A stretch of DNA of 61,383 nucleotides. Origin: Veronia pacifica (GTDB lineage Bacteria; Pseudomonadota; Gammaproteobacteria; Enterobacterales; Vibrionaceae). A program made the translations under genes and the position numbers. The notes beneath the pieces were generated by a model. That model saw only the letters and a program-made list of their open reading frames with translations. It ran no database searches and had not been told where the DNA came from. The stretch's first letter is position 1. The number at the start of each line of letters is the position of its first letter. The stretch is from NCBI RefSeq assembly GCF_001707825.1, contig NZ_LYBM01000034.1:1-61383 (forward strand). The letters are read 5' to 3'. Positions 28,197 to 37,291 of the stretch are shown in pieces.

Positions 28197-29360
28197 ATGA
28201 AAAAACTACTCTTAATATTAGTACTTTCAATTTCTGTTATAGGCTGCCAATCGACTTCTGAAGAACCTGAAGTTGTTGGGCCTATTATTGATATTCTCGA
28301 CTATGAGTTAAAACCTACCAGCCTCACACTTAGTCAAAAAAACTTATTCTTTGAAACGATATTATATCAGGCGCATGAAAGATATCGTTTTGAGTTTGCA
28401 ACAACAAGCTATGAGAGAGGTGATAGGACATCGATGTCAGTCTGGACCGAAGGTGGAATAATGTATAGTGGAGGCAGAAACCGGAAGTACCACTACACAT
28501 CAATGGATTATTATTATATTTTCAAAATAAATAAAGATAACAATATTACAAAAGAAACACTGAATCAGGCATGGCATGGAAAGCCTGCTCTCCGAAGAGA
28601 TTGCTCTTTATGCTCTGATCATGGGTTTAATAAATATATAGATGAATTAGTCAATTTCTCTGTTAGAGAGTACAACAATAATATCGACGCATATACTACA
28701 TTGATTAATCATGTACAGAATAAAACGATTGATATTAAGGTTAGTTCAAAAGATAAAATATCTGCCGATCTTGAATCACACATAAAAAGAGACACTAGAT
28801 TTGAAGTCGTACCAAGAAAATATAATATGGAAACAAATATATGGGGAAAACCTTATATTAAGGTAATAAAACCATTAAATTATTCAGGTAGAATAAAAGG
28901 TATTAAATATAGCTTATCAAAAACATCCATTCAACATGATGAGTCACCATCGTTAGATATATCGGTTAGTTCTGCTTACTATGATATGAAGCCGAAATTT
29001 TATTCCACAAGTGACAATAGTATTAATGCATCTTGGAGTAACGGCAAATTAAAAATAGTCAACTTAACAAATAATTATATAGAAATTGATTCATTTAGTA
29101 TGTATTGGGGTAAAAATGTATCAACCTTAGACAACTTAAATATGTCTGTTCCGCCACAATCGGAAAAAACAAAGTATGTTAGTAGTGCATATACCAGCGA
29201 TGGATGGTCACGATATGAAAACAACCCTCGATTTGTAAAGTATGAAAACAAGAATAAGAAATTTCCATTTGGCATTGCAATCTCATACTTTAATGTAGAC
29301 ACAAATAAAAGAAATACCCTTTTCAAAAAAACAGACTATTCAAGAGCTAATTTGGACTAA
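28197..29360 (+). CDS. Predicted lipoprotein, phage moron
   Basis: 387 residues. MKKLLLILVLSISVIGC is a clear lipoprotein signal with acylation at C17. The rest is tyrosine- and asparagine-rich with a CSLC pair near 138-141 and no family that I know. It is much more AT-rich than the tail genes on both sides and has its own 200-bp AT-rich leader, so it is a late acquisition. Likely expressed in the lysogen as a surface or secretion-related protein; function unknown. Confidence 0.75.
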   Translation: MKKLLLILVLSISVIGCQSTSEEPEVVGPIIDILDYELKPTSLTLSQKNLFFETILYQAHERYRFEFATTSYERGDRTSMSVWTEGGIMYSGGRNRKYHYTSMDYYYIFKINKDNNITKETLNQAWHGKPALRRDCSLCSDHGFNKYIDELVNFSVREYNNNIDAYTTLINHVQNKTIDIKVSSKDKISADLESHIKRDTRFEVVPRKYNMETNIWGKPYIKVIKPLNYSGRIKGIKYSLSKTSIQHDESPSLDISVSSAYYDMKPKFYSTSDNSINASWSNGKLKIVNLTNNYIEIDSFSMYWGKNVSTLDNLNMSVPPQSEKTKYVSSAYTSDGWSRYENNPRFVKYENKNKKFPFGIAISYFNVDTNKRNTLFKKTDYSRANLD

Positions 29361-29380
29361 AACTTTTATAGAAATCAAAT

Positions 29381-29410
29381 CCCGTGTAGGAAGCAGTTAT
29401 CCTACACGGG
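29381..29410. terminator. Strong hairpin between convergent accessory genes
   Basis: Perfect 11-bp stem CCCGTGTAGGA / TCCTACACGGG with an 8-nt loop, between the lipoprotein gene and the NucS-like gene. T runs are weak on both sides but it probably ends both transcripts. Confidence 0.65.
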
Positions 29411-29454
29411 ATAATGCTTCCAAAATATCTTATTATGAATGCCAAAAAATAGCC

Positions 29455-30420
29455 TCATCCAAGCTTGTAACTTTTTAAAACAAGTCGGTTGGCTCTCTCA
29501 ACATCCTCAACAGAACGAACAATCACCTCGACATCGCCTGTTCCCCAATGCCCTTTATCACGTACATCAGAAACTACATCATCGATTAACTCAATATCAT
29601 CTGGGTTTAGATTGAGGTAAAGACGAAGAGAAGGGTTACGTTGAGTTGCCCAAACTTGAACGCAAAAAAAGTTTTTGATTCGTTTAAACGCGGTATAGAA
29701 CTTCAGCTCTTTACGTTGAACATCGTCACCTAGAGAATTGGCGAAGTCACAAATAGATTCATACATCGCCAATAATTCTTCACTCGCCTGCTCTTTTCTA
29801 GCTGAGTGAGTATCTTTACGCTCCTCACTCTCTTTTATTTCTACCTTAAATATTTGAGACGGGGTAGCTACTGCTGATTCTTTTTCGACGAGTCGTTTTG
29901 GTGATTGATGCTGAGTCTGTTGCGCTTCGACCAACTCAAGCAGGAACAAATCATCACCAAAATACTTATATCGCATCAGTTCGATATTACGGTCGATCAG
30001 GGCAATAGCGTGCTCATCATAGCGGGTGAAGTCAGTCGCTATGCAAATCAAACGAGCACCGGACCATTCGATGTTCTCTACTTCGTCACGACCCAATTTG
30101 TCTTCAACGAGAAAATGAAAGTCCGCTTTATGGTCCAGTAACCAGTTGAGATAGAAAAGTCCTTGATTAATGACGTTCTCATTGGCGTGGCGCTTATATT
30201 CAATGATCACCGGGCAACCATTCTCATCAAGACCAAGCGAATCAATCCGTCCGCGATGGCTGGTGACAAATTCAGTAGCCAAAAACCTAATACCCAATAA
30301 TGTTTCAAGGTTTAGCTCGCAAAGCGTCTGCAGCTCTTTTTCCTTTGCTGCTGAACGACTGGTTAACTCAGATACATCTCCATTAACTGAGTTGATTTTG
30401 AATAGCTTGATATCAGGCAT
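29455..30420 (-). CDS. NucS-like PD-(D/E)xK nuclease with C-terminal DUF5655-like domain
   Basis: 321 residues. The N-terminal domain has R57-x2-D60 in HRGRIDSLGLDENG and E74-Y-K76 in VIIEYKRHANE, a PD-(D/E)xK core of the endonuclease NucS type. The C-terminal half (about 210-321) with ELKFYTAFKRIKNFFCVQVW and LYLNLNPDDIE looks like DUF5655. Antisense to the tail operon, between S and V, so an independently controlled accessory gene, possibly defensive. Confidence 0.72.
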   Translation of the reverse strand: MPDIKLFKINSVNGDVSELTSRSAAKEKELQTLCELNLETLLGIRFLATEFVTSHRGRIDSLGLDENGCPVIIEYKRHANENVINQGLFYLNWLLDHKADFHFLVEDKLGRDEVENIEWSGARLICIATDFTRYDEHAIALIDRNIELMRYKYFGDDLFLLELVEAQQTQHQSPKRLVEKESAVATPSQIFKVEIKESEERKDTHSARKEQASEELLAMYESICDFANSLGDDVQRKELKFYTAFKRIKNFFCVQVWATQRNPSLRLYLNLNPDDIELIDDVVSDVRDKGHWGTGDVEVIVRSVEDVERANRLVLKSYKLG

Positions 30421-30631
30421 AGTGATCGGATAGTGCTAGAAAAGTGACTGAGAAGTGTATCAGTCCCACAGGACACATGACCAACACAACTTCTTATAAT
30501 CTCGACGTATACACGACGACTCAAAGTCCGTGCTGAAGCCCTTGAGTTACTTGAATTATGGCCTAGTTGATACAGCTAAGATCAACCAACCAACACTCGA
30601 CTCCATCCAAACGCTCAATCAACATGCTCTC
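30421..30631. promoter_or_regulatory. Leader of the V-W-J-I tail operon
   Basis: Gap between the minus-strand nuclease gene and tail gene V. It must restart late transcription because the accessory genes interrupt the operon. I see GTGTATCAGTCCCACAGG near 30456 but no convincing match to the inverted repeat upstream of O. Confidence 0.3.
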
Positions 30632-31189
30632 ATGAGCCTAAATACTTCCGAACTCTTCCGCCGATTTGAGAATCTGGTTCGTATCGGAACCATCGCGGCT
30701 GTTGAGCATAAGACAAAGCAACTTCGCATTCAAAGCGGTGAACTGCTCACTGACTGGTTAGATTGGCCAGCAGAAATGGGCCGTAATTACATTCGTTGGC
30801 GTCCGCTTCGTTTGGGTACTCAGGTTGTGTTTGTCTGCCCTTCAGGTGACCCTGCTCAGGCTTTGATTGTCTCTATCCTTTACTCAAACCAGCTCGACAC
30901 ACCTTCAACCGATGAAGAGGTTGATGTGATTCAATTCGATGATGGGACACACCTCAGCTACAACATCGAATCAGGGTTGCTAGATGTCACCAGCATCAAG
31001 CAAATATCCCTTAGTGCCCGACATATCAAAATAAAAGGTACAAGCAGCTTTGAAATCACCTCACCCAAGATTCACATCAACGGTCCTGTAACTCAGCAGA
31101 ATGGCGATATCACCTCTGACGGAATCAGCGTTCAGCAACACACCCATATTTCACCAGAGAGCAAATCACCAACGGAGACGCCGCAATGA
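30632..31189 (+). CDS. V: Baseplate spike protein, P2 gpV family
   Basis: About 185 residues from MSLNTSELFRRFENLVRIG; an in-frame start at 30530 would add 34 residues without family similarity. LRIQSGELLTDWLDWP is the gpV OB-fold hallmark and the C-terminal repeats (IKIKGTSSFEITSPKIHING) form the beta-helix spike. Punctures the outer membrane. Overlaps W. Confidence 0.92.
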   Translation: MSLNTSELFRRFENLVRIGTIAAVEHKTKQLRIQSGELLTDWLDWPAEMGRNYIRWRPLRLGTQVVFVCPSGDPAQALIVSILYSNQLDTPSTDEEVDVIQFDDGTHLSYNIESGLLDVTSIKQISLSARHIKIKGTSSFEITSPKIHINGPVTQQNGDITSDGISVQQHTHISPESKSPTETPQ

Positions 31190-31539
31190 TTCCTACCACC
31201 GTTGGGATGAATACGTTAACTGGCTATAAGACTGCTGATTTAAATCACTTACAGCAATCAGTCGCCGATGTACTTTTTACTCCCATTGGCTCGCGAGTCA
31301 TGAGACGGAATTATGGCTCGCACCTATTCGAACTCATCGACCAAGCAGCAAACGATTCAGGCCGGATGCGAGTTATTGCCGCCAGTGCTGAAGCACTGCT
31401 GCGTTGGGAGCCAAGATTAGCTCTCAGCAACATTCAAGTTTCCGCTGAAAGTGATGGACGTGTATGTATTGAGGTAAGAGGCAAGCTGGCCGACGATACC
31501 CCTCAACATTTTTCGGTGGCATATGGGGGCACATCATGA
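31186..31539 (+). CDS. W: Baseplate protein, P2 gpW family
   Basis: 117 residues. VADVLFTPIGSRVMRRNYGSHLFELID is the gpW/gp25-like signature. Overlaps V and J by ATGA, indicating translational coupling. Confidence 0.95.
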   Translation: MIPTTVGMNTLTGYKTADLNHLQQSVADVLFTPIGSRVMRRNYGSHLFELIDQAANDSGRMRVIAASAEALLRWEPRLALSNIQVSAESDGRVCIEVRGKLADDTPQHFSVAYGGTS

Positions 31540-32543
31540 CATTACTTGCCTCCAGCGCACTGCAGTCGTTACCCGACCCGACTGTGATTGAATCACCTGA
31601 TTTTGAAAGCCTATTGAGTGAGGTTAAGCAAGACATACTCCGCTTTGCACCAGAACTCAAAGATGCCATGGAGCTGGAGTCTGAGCCTGCCAGTAAAATT
31701 GCTCAAGCCATCGCATATAGAGTGATGCATGAACGTCACCTTGCAAATAGTCAGGCTCTGGCTTTGATGCTGGCAAAAGCTATGGGGCCACAGCTCGATC
31801 ATTTAGGTAGCCTGCCCTTTATCCAAACATCTCGTAAGGTACTCCGCGAAGAGGATAAAAGTCAGAACCCACCATTGCCTGCGGAATATGAGAACGACAC
31901 CGAATTCAGAGCAAGATTACAGCTCGCACTTGAAGGCTATTCAACAGCTGGTCCAATTGGCGCCTACATCTATCACGGGCTTGCCGCTCATCAGGATGTA
32001 AAAGACATCGCTATTGATGCTCCAACGTTCTCCCGCTACAAAGTACCAGCAGCAGTTGCTGCTACCCTGCCCTCGCATACGCTTTTGCTAACAACTGACT
32101 ATGACGCGGGACTGACGAACCCCACCCCGGGTGATGTTGCGATTACTGTGTTGAGCCGGAAAGGCAATGGCAAACCCACCAGCGAGGTGATGAAAGCAGT
32201 TAGCTTACGATTGAACGATAATGCGATTCGACCACTGACAGACAGGCCAAGGCTTCGCCCTGCAACTATCGTCAATTACAGAGTTCGGGCTTATGTCTGG
32301 TTCTATCCGGGACCTGATGCTGCTATCACTATCGCCGAAGCCCAGCGTAAGACAGAGCACTACACCGAAGAGCGACAACTCATCGGGCATGATGTCACCT
32401 TGTCAGGACTACATGCAGCCATTCATGTCCCTGGAGTTCAGCGGGTTGAACTTGTCGAGCCATCATCAGATTTGGATATATCCCAGCAAGAAGCCAGTAA
32501 CTGCCTATCGATTGAACTTATCAATAGAGGAACGGCAGTATGA
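31536..32543 (+). CDS. J: Baseplate protein, P2 gpJ family
   Basis: 335 residues. LPDPTVIESPDFESLLSEVKQDIL, FRARLQLALEGYSTAGPIGAY and PGDVAITVLSRKGNG match gpJ. Forms the baseplate periphery with gpI. Confidence 0.95.
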   Translation: MTLLASSALQSLPDPTVIESPDFESLLSEVKQDILRFAPELKDAMELESEPASKIAQAIAYRVMHERHLANSQALALMLAKAMGPQLDHLGSLPFIQTSRKVLREEDKSQNPPLPAEYENDTEFRARLQLALEGYSTAGPIGAYIYHGLAAHQDVKDIAIDAPTFSRYKVPAAVAATLPSHTLLLTTDYDAGLTNPTPGDVAITVLSRKGNGKPTSEVMKAVSLRLNDNAIRPLTDRPRLRPATIVNYRVRAYVWFYPGPDAAITIAEAQRKTEHYTEERQLIGHDVTLSGLHAAIHVPGVQRVELVEPSSDLDISQQEASNCLSIELINRGTAV

Positions 32544-33238
32544 ATAAATCACTCATGCCGCCTTCAGCCAGCGACGCAGAACGAGCCTTTGACCTGTGTG
32601 CTGCAAAACATATCGAAGCCATTCCGGTATCACGAATATTCGACCAATGGCATCCGCAACGCTGCCCTGCAAATTTACTGGGCTGGTTGGCGTGGGCTGT
32701 CAGCGTTGATGATTGGGATCCCAAATGGCCAGAACACGTGAAGCGCGATGTTATCGAAGCAAGTATCGACATACATCGTCACAAAGGCACCCTACATGCT
32801 GTCGGTAACGCACTGAATTCACTTGGGATCAGCATTGAATTCTATGAATGGTCAAACGTATCGAAACACACTCATCTTTCTCTTTTAAATGACCTCGCAC
32901 CGTACAGCTTTGGTTTCATTGCATGGGCCAATCAAAACCTTACACACAACGATAAAGTGTTCCTCAGCCCAGACCTTTACCAGTCGGTGAAACGGACCGT
33001 TGAACAGACTAAACCTGCGCGTTGTTCCTTCGAATTTTTAGTTGGAGCTAGGCTTGATAACACAATTACGGCTGCATGTGCCTCATCTTGCTGGGTGCAA
33101 TCAAGAAAAACCCAAATGCGAACGGAGTCCGTTCAACCCAAGCCTACCCACACTGAGCTATCGCTGACTATCCATCTCAATAAGCGTCGATATGCTGTGG
33201 CACGCTTTTACTGCAACGCAGACCGGGAGGCAGCATGA
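32540..33238 (+). CDS. I: Baseplate protein, P2 gpI family
   Basis: 232 residues. LLGWLAWAVSVDDWDPKWPE and DIHRHKGTLHAVGNALNSLG are typical of gpI. Overlaps J and H by ATGA. Confidence 0.95.
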   Translation: MNKSLMPPSASDAERAFDLCAAKHIEAIPVSRIFDQWHPQRCPANLLGWLAWAVSVDDWDPKWPEHVKRDVIEASIDIHRHKGTLHAVGNALNSLGISIEFYEWSNVSKHTHLSLLNDLAPYSFGFIAWANQNLTHNDKVFLSPDLYQSVKRTVEQTKPARCSFEFLVGARLDNTITAACASSCWVQSRKTQMRTESVQPKPTHTELSLTIHLNKRRYAVARFYCNADREAA

Positions 33239-33834
33239 CAACACTCCTGAAACCTGTCATCACCCGGGCCGGACTAAACGCCATATTTAATGCCACCAGC
33301 AATGGCTTTCAAGCAAAAGTCACCCATGTGGCATTGGGCGAAGCGGCTTATAAACCGAATGAAAACCGCCGAGCATTAGATAAAGAACGTAGCCGTTTTC
33401 CTATCGCCAGAGGAAAAACAGTTACACCAACACAAATTCATATGAGCGTACTCGATAACTCAGATAAGTCGTTCTGGGTCAGAGAAGTCGGTTTTTTCCT
33501 TGATGACGGTACGTTGTTTGCCGTGTATTCAGAACCCAATAAAGCGCTCGCCTACAAGTCGCCAGAAGTAGATTTACTGCTGGCCTTTGAACTTGCTCTC
33601 TCAGGCATACCTGCAGATTCACTGACCATTATCGATAAGGGTGCGGAGCTGAATATTCTCATCGCGCCAGAGCTAGCCAAGATGGCCACCGCCCAAATCA
33701 CCATGATGAACCGCTATTTAACGCTGAAAGCTCACCTTGATGAACAAGCAAAGCAGCACACCCAACAACTCGCGCAGATAGCGACGATTCAGATAGACAG
33801 CATGCGGCGATACCTGACAGACAAACTGCAATAA
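33235..33834 (+). CDS. H: Tail fibre proximal protein, P2 gpH N-terminal type (short)
   Basis: 199 residues. LLKPVITRAGLNAIFNATSNGFQAKVTHVALGEAAY and the run REVGFFLDDGTLFAVYSEPN correspond to the baseplate-attaching N-terminus of gpH. P2 gpH is over 600 residues; here only the anchor and a short helical tail remain. The receptor-binding part is probably in the next gene. Confidence 0.9.
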   Translation: MTTLLKPVITRAGLNAIFNATSNGFQAKVTHVALGEAAYKPNENRRALDKERSRFPIARGKTVTPTQIHMSVLDNSDKSFWVREVGFFLDDGTLFAVYSEPNKALAYKSPEVDLLLAFELALSGIPADSLTIIDKGAELNILIAPELAKMATAQITMMNRYLTLKAHLDEQAKQHTQQLAQIATIQIDSMRRYLTDKLQ

Positions 33835-33843
33835 GGAGCCAAC

Positions 33844-34665
33844 ATGTCCTTTGAAAAAGATATTACTGATTTGGTGCGGGCGACGAACAAGCTGACCGAA
33901 GCGGTAAATACGCAAATCTCAGACATACATAGGGAGCTTGGCAGTGCTCGACAGAAAATAGATATTTACGTTGCAAAAGCCAAAGGGGAATACCCACTCC
34001 CAGTGAATCTCGTTAGTAATTCATTGATGCAAGATGTAGTAAACGGCATACCAAACGGCTTCTCTAGTAGAGGCTTAACCATCGAAGCTGCTCACCCTTA
34101 TACATCTGCTTTTGAAGCTCCTTATGTTCCCGAACGCCCATCAAACGCTACCAATGATCCGGATAAAGCGACAAAGGATACTCCTTACTTTTTCAATCGA
34201 TATACAAAAGGTCCTCGCTTTCCCAGATGGGGTGGCGGCCTTGCAACGGGTTGGGGGTGTATTTCAAACGGTCACATTCTAAAGATTACGGGTACACCAG
34301 GAGAGAATGAAGAAAGCCGTCAGGTCTTTCTTCCTAAAGCCAGATCCCTTTACTCAAGTCACTACGGTGTCCGTATGTGGGTCAAGTTAGTGAAAGGCAG
34401 CATCATGGGAATTGGTGATCATAGTGGGTATAGAACAACGGCCCCAAGAGGCCTAACTGTCACCCGTGAGCAGTCTCAAAACTCTCCCCAAGGCTGGTTT
34501 TTGATAGATGGTGTAGTGGGAGTATCTGCTACAACTGGAGGTTTTGGGAACAGCCTATCGGTTGGCTTCAAAAGTACCGAGACAATAGAAGCCTACATTG
34601 CAATGCCAACCATTTGGGCATTTCTGCATCCCACTCCAAGCGGTCTTTCAATGGGAGGTTCTTAA
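33844..34665 (+). CDS. Putative distal tail fibre / receptor-binding protein
   Basis: 273 residues. A helical start (about 1-45) precedes a glycine- and aromatic-rich body (NRYTKGPRFPRWGGGLATGWG). I do not recognise a family. It begins 9 bp after gpH and ends one base before the next gene, so it is read as the distal fibre component attached to the short gpH. Function inferred from position. Confidence 0.65.
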   Translation: MSFEKDITDLVRATNKLTEAVNTQISDIHRELGSARQKIDIYVAKAKGEYPLPVNLVSNSLMQDVVNGIPNGFSSRGLTIEAAHPYTSAFEAPYVPERPSNATNDPDKATKDTPYFFNRYTKGPRFPRWGGGLATGWGCISNGHILKITGTPGENEESRQVFLPKARSLYSSHYGVRMWVKLVKGSIMGIGDHSGYRTTAPRGLTVTREQSQNSPQGWFLIDGVVGVSATTGGFGNSLSVGFKSTETIEAYIAMPTIWAFLHPTPSGLSMGGS

Positions 34666-35145
34666 ATGTTACTTGCAACCGAAAAGAAATCTGGAGAATC
34701 ACTCCATGGGGCATACTCAGCCTCAACCCTCCAAGATTTCATAAGTTCATTTTATACACCTGAATTTATGGACGAGTTCGGCGAGCCTGATATCGAGCTA
34801 GCAGACCACGTTCAGCAAATCATCACTCGAAAAGATATCAGAGGTAAAATCTCAGATTCTGTCGGCGACCCAGAAACCCTTCTCGGCACCACCGCAGACG
34901 CCGTTCAGCTTCTCCTTTATGGCTTTACCGGGCTTATCGCAAAGCTCCATACAGCAAACTCACTAGCCGAGGTACGCGAGGCCGCTGCACCTTTTTCTGA
35001 GTTGGCCGAGGGATTTCAAAACAAGGTCTCGTCTGGCGAGGTCAAGCTGCCATTCCAGATAAAGGGGCTGAGCTCTGTGGTTGAAGACATCGAAAAAAGA
35101 GCGACCGCCGTGGCGGTAGTGCTTGAAAACAGCAGCGGGGAATAA
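34666..35145 (+). CDS. Putative tail fibre accessory or assembly protein
   Basis: 159 residues, acidic, helical. It stands where P2 has fibre-assembly gene G, between fibre and sheath genes. No recognised domain, so a chaperone role is only a guess from position. Confidence 0.5.
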   Translation: MLLATEKKSGESLHGAYSASTLQDFISSFYTPEFMDEFGEPDIELADHVQQIITRKDIRGKISDSVGDPETLLGTTADAVQLLLYGFTGLIAKLHTANSLAEVREAAAPFSELAEGFQNKVSSGEVKLPFQIKGLSSVVEDIEKRATAVAVVLENSSGE

Positions 35146-35148
35146 CAG

Positions 35149-36321
35149 ATGGCAAGTGATTATCACCATGGTGTCAGGGTCATTGAAATCAATCAGGGCA
35201 CCCGACCTATCCGCACAGTACAAACAGCAGTTATTGGCTTAATTGCTACAGGACCAAACGCAGACGCAAACTTCTTCCCTGAAAATCGCCCGGTACTTTT
35301 AACGGATGTATTAGATGGCATCGATAAGGCTGGCACCAAAGGCACCCTGCCCTATGTGCTTGATGCCATTAAAGACCAATGTAACCCACTAACTGTCGTC
35401 GTCAGGGTTCCCGAGGGAAAAGACGAAAGCGAGACCACCTCTAATGTCATAGGCGGTATTGAGAATGGTCAGCGTAAAGGTCTTCAAGCCTTGATGGCTG
35501 CCAAGTCAAAACTCGGCGTAACACCCAGAATACTCGGTGCTCCTGGTCTGGATAATGCCAATGTCGCTGCCGAACTGGCAGGTATAGCGGCACAAATAAG
35601 AGCATTTGCTTACGTCTCAGCTTGGGGATGCGAAACCAAAGAAGACGCAGTGCTTTACCGCAACAACTTCGGTCACCGTGAATTGATGGTGCTCTGGCCA
35701 GATTTTATAAACTGGGATACGGTCAAAAATACCGAGCGTCAGGCTTGGGCGACGGCAAGAGCACTAGGGATGCGAGCAAAGCTTGATGAGGACATCGGCT
35801 GGCATAAAACTCTGTCAAACATGCCTATCGCAGGCGTCTCCGGGGTATCGAGAGATATCAGTTGGGATCTGCAAAGCCCGGCCACCGACGCGGGTTACCT
35901 GAACAGCAATGAAGTTACCACGCTGATTAATCAAAAAGGCTTTCGATTCTGGGGTTCACGCACCTGTAGCGCCGACCCCCTGTTCGCCTTTGAAAACTAT
36001 ACCCGCACTGCTCAGGTATTAGCTGACACCATGGCCGACGCACATTTCTGGGCAGTGGACAAACCCCTGCACCCCACACTGGGCCGAGACATTGTCGAAG
36101 GCATTAATGCCAAACTGCGCGAAATGGTCGCCAACGGTTATCTGATTGGTGGCAGCGCATGGTTCGACCCAAGGGTAAATACAAAGGAAACGCTCAAGTC
36201 CGGCAAACTGGCGATTGAGTATGACTACACTCCCGTCCCACCGCTTGAAAACCTGATGCTGAGACAGCGGATCACCGACAACTATCTGGTCGACTTTGCC
36301 AGTCAAATTAGTGCTGCCTGA
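35149..36321 (+). CDS. FI: Contractile tail sheath, P2 FI family
   Basis: 390 residues (P2 FI 396). DYHHGVRVIEINQGTRPIRTVQTAVIGLIATGP is the family N-terminus, and GFRFWGSRTCSADPLFAFENY and a C-terminal VPPLENLMLRQRITDNYLVDF confirm it. Contracts to drive the tube through the envelope. Confidence 0.97.
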   Translation: MASDYHHGVRVIEINQGTRPIRTVQTAVIGLIATGPNADANFFPENRPVLLTDVLDGIDKAGTKGTLPYVLDAIKDQCNPLTVVVRVPEGKDESETTSNVIGGIENGQRKGLQALMAAKSKLGVTPRILGAPGLDNANVAAELAGIAAQIRAFAYVSAWGCETKEDAVLYRNNFGHRELMVLWPDFINWDTVKNTERQAWATARALGMRAKLDEDIGWHKTLSNMPIAGVSGVSRDISWDLQSPATDAGYLNSNEVTTLINQKGFRFWGSRTCSADPLFAFENYTRTAQVLADTMADAHFWAVDKPLHPTLGRDIVEGINAKLREMVANGYLIGGSAWFDPRVNTKETLKSGKLAIEYDYTPVPPLENLMLRQRITDNYLVDFASQISAA

Positions 36322-36332
36322 GGAATCTCACT

Positions 36333-36848
36333 ATGCTGCCCAAAACGCTCAAGAACTTTAATTTGTTTATCGAAGGTCAGGGATACGCTGGCGTAGTTGA
36401 AGAACTGACACTACCAAAGCTAAGTCGCAAAACAGAAGAATACCGAGGCGGCGGTATGAATGGCGAGGTGGAAATTGACCTCGGCATGGAGAAGTTAGAA
36501 ATGGAGTTCACCCTGCGCGAATACAGCCGAGAAGTGCTAGAACACTGGGGAGTCTGTGATTTAGCCGGGGTCGGCCTTCGTATGCTCGGAGCCGCTGTGC
36601 GCGATGACAGTACCTGTGAAACAGGCACCATCGAGGTGGTGGTTCGGGGTCGCTGGCGTGAGCTGGACTTTGACTCGGCCAAGTCAGGCGAAATGGGAAC
36701 AATGAAAGTGATGGTCGCTGTCAGCTATTACAAATACCTCATCAATGGTGATGCCGTGATTGAGATAGACCACGCCAACATGATTGAAAAGGTCAATGGT
36801 ATCGACCGCCTTGAAGGTCAACGCAAAGCCCTGTCAATGAATAGCTGA
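36333..36848 (+). CDS. FII: Tail tube, P2 FII family
   Basis: 171 residues (P2 FII 172). LPKTLKNFNLFIEGQGYAGVVEELTLPKL and MNGEVEIDLGMEKLEMEFTL are typical. Forms the inner tube under the sheath. Confidence 0.97.
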   Translation: MLPKTLKNFNLFIEGQGYAGVVEELTLPKLSRKTEEYRGGGMNGEVEIDLGMEKLEMEFTLREYSREVLEHWGVCDLAGVGLRMLGAAVRDDSTCETGTIEVVVRGRWRELDFDSAKSGEMGTMKVMVAVSYYKYLINGDAVIEIDHANMIEKVNGIDRLEGQRKALSMNS

Positions 36849-36858
36849 GGAATGGACC

Positions 36859-37140
36859 ATGACAGACAACACCAAAATATCGCTAAGTACTCCGATTAAA
36901 CAGGGCGATAAACACATCAAAGAGATTGAGCTTCGTAAACCCATGGCAGGCGAGCTTCGCGGCATCAAACTGCTGGATATTATGCAGATGGATGTTAGTG
37001 CCTATCTTCCCTTACTACCCCGTATCTCAACACCGGCTTTGACTGAGCAACAGATTGTCACTCTTGATCCGGCAGACCTCATTCAGTTGATGTCAGGGGT
37101 ACAGAGTTTTTTCGTAGCGTCCGACTCCCCGTCGACATGA
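36859..37140 (+). CDS. E: Tail assembly chaperone, P2 gpE
   Basis: 93 residues with KPMAGELRGIKLLDIMQMDV and LDPADLIQLMSGVQSFF, the gpE pattern. Its last part contains the slippery heptamer T_TTT_TTC at 37107-37113, so a minority of ribosomes should shift to -1 and make the E-E' fusion. Assists tape-measure assembly. Confidence 0.93.
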   Translation: MTDNTKISLSTPIKQGDKHIKEIELRKPMAGELRGIKLLDIMQMDVSAYLPLLPRISTPALTEQQIVTLDPADLIQLMSGVQSFFVASDSPST

Positions 37141-37274
37141 TGGAAGCATGGGCAGATATCAATCTGGTTTTTGGTGGTGGCTGGCCTCCCTCACAGATGG
37201 ACAGCATGCCGATTGACGAATTCCTTAACTGGCATGACATCGCCATCGAGAGAAACAAAAACCAGCATCGGTAA
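36859..37274 (+). CDS. E': E-E' tail chaperone fusion made by programmed -1 frameshift
   Basis: Joining frame 0 to 37110 with frame -1 from the slippery heptamer at 37107-37113 gives SFFRSVRLPVDMMEAWADI and continues to the stop at 37272-37274. The E' part, MEAWADINLVFGGGWPPSQMD...FLNWHDIAIERN, is a recognisable GpE'-type protein. This recoding is conserved in P2-like phages; in P2 the site is T_TTT_TTG. Confidence 0.85.
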
Positions 37275-37291
37275 TCTCATGGGAGCACCTG

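Noticed and set aside
30450-30480. Ogr-type TGT-N12-ACA site before gene V
   Set aside because: The nearest matches have spacers of 9 or 14 bp, so they do not fit the pattern.
30530-30631. Longer gpV start
   Set aside because: The extra 34 residues do not resemble the gpV N-terminus, and the conserved part begins at MSLNTSEL.
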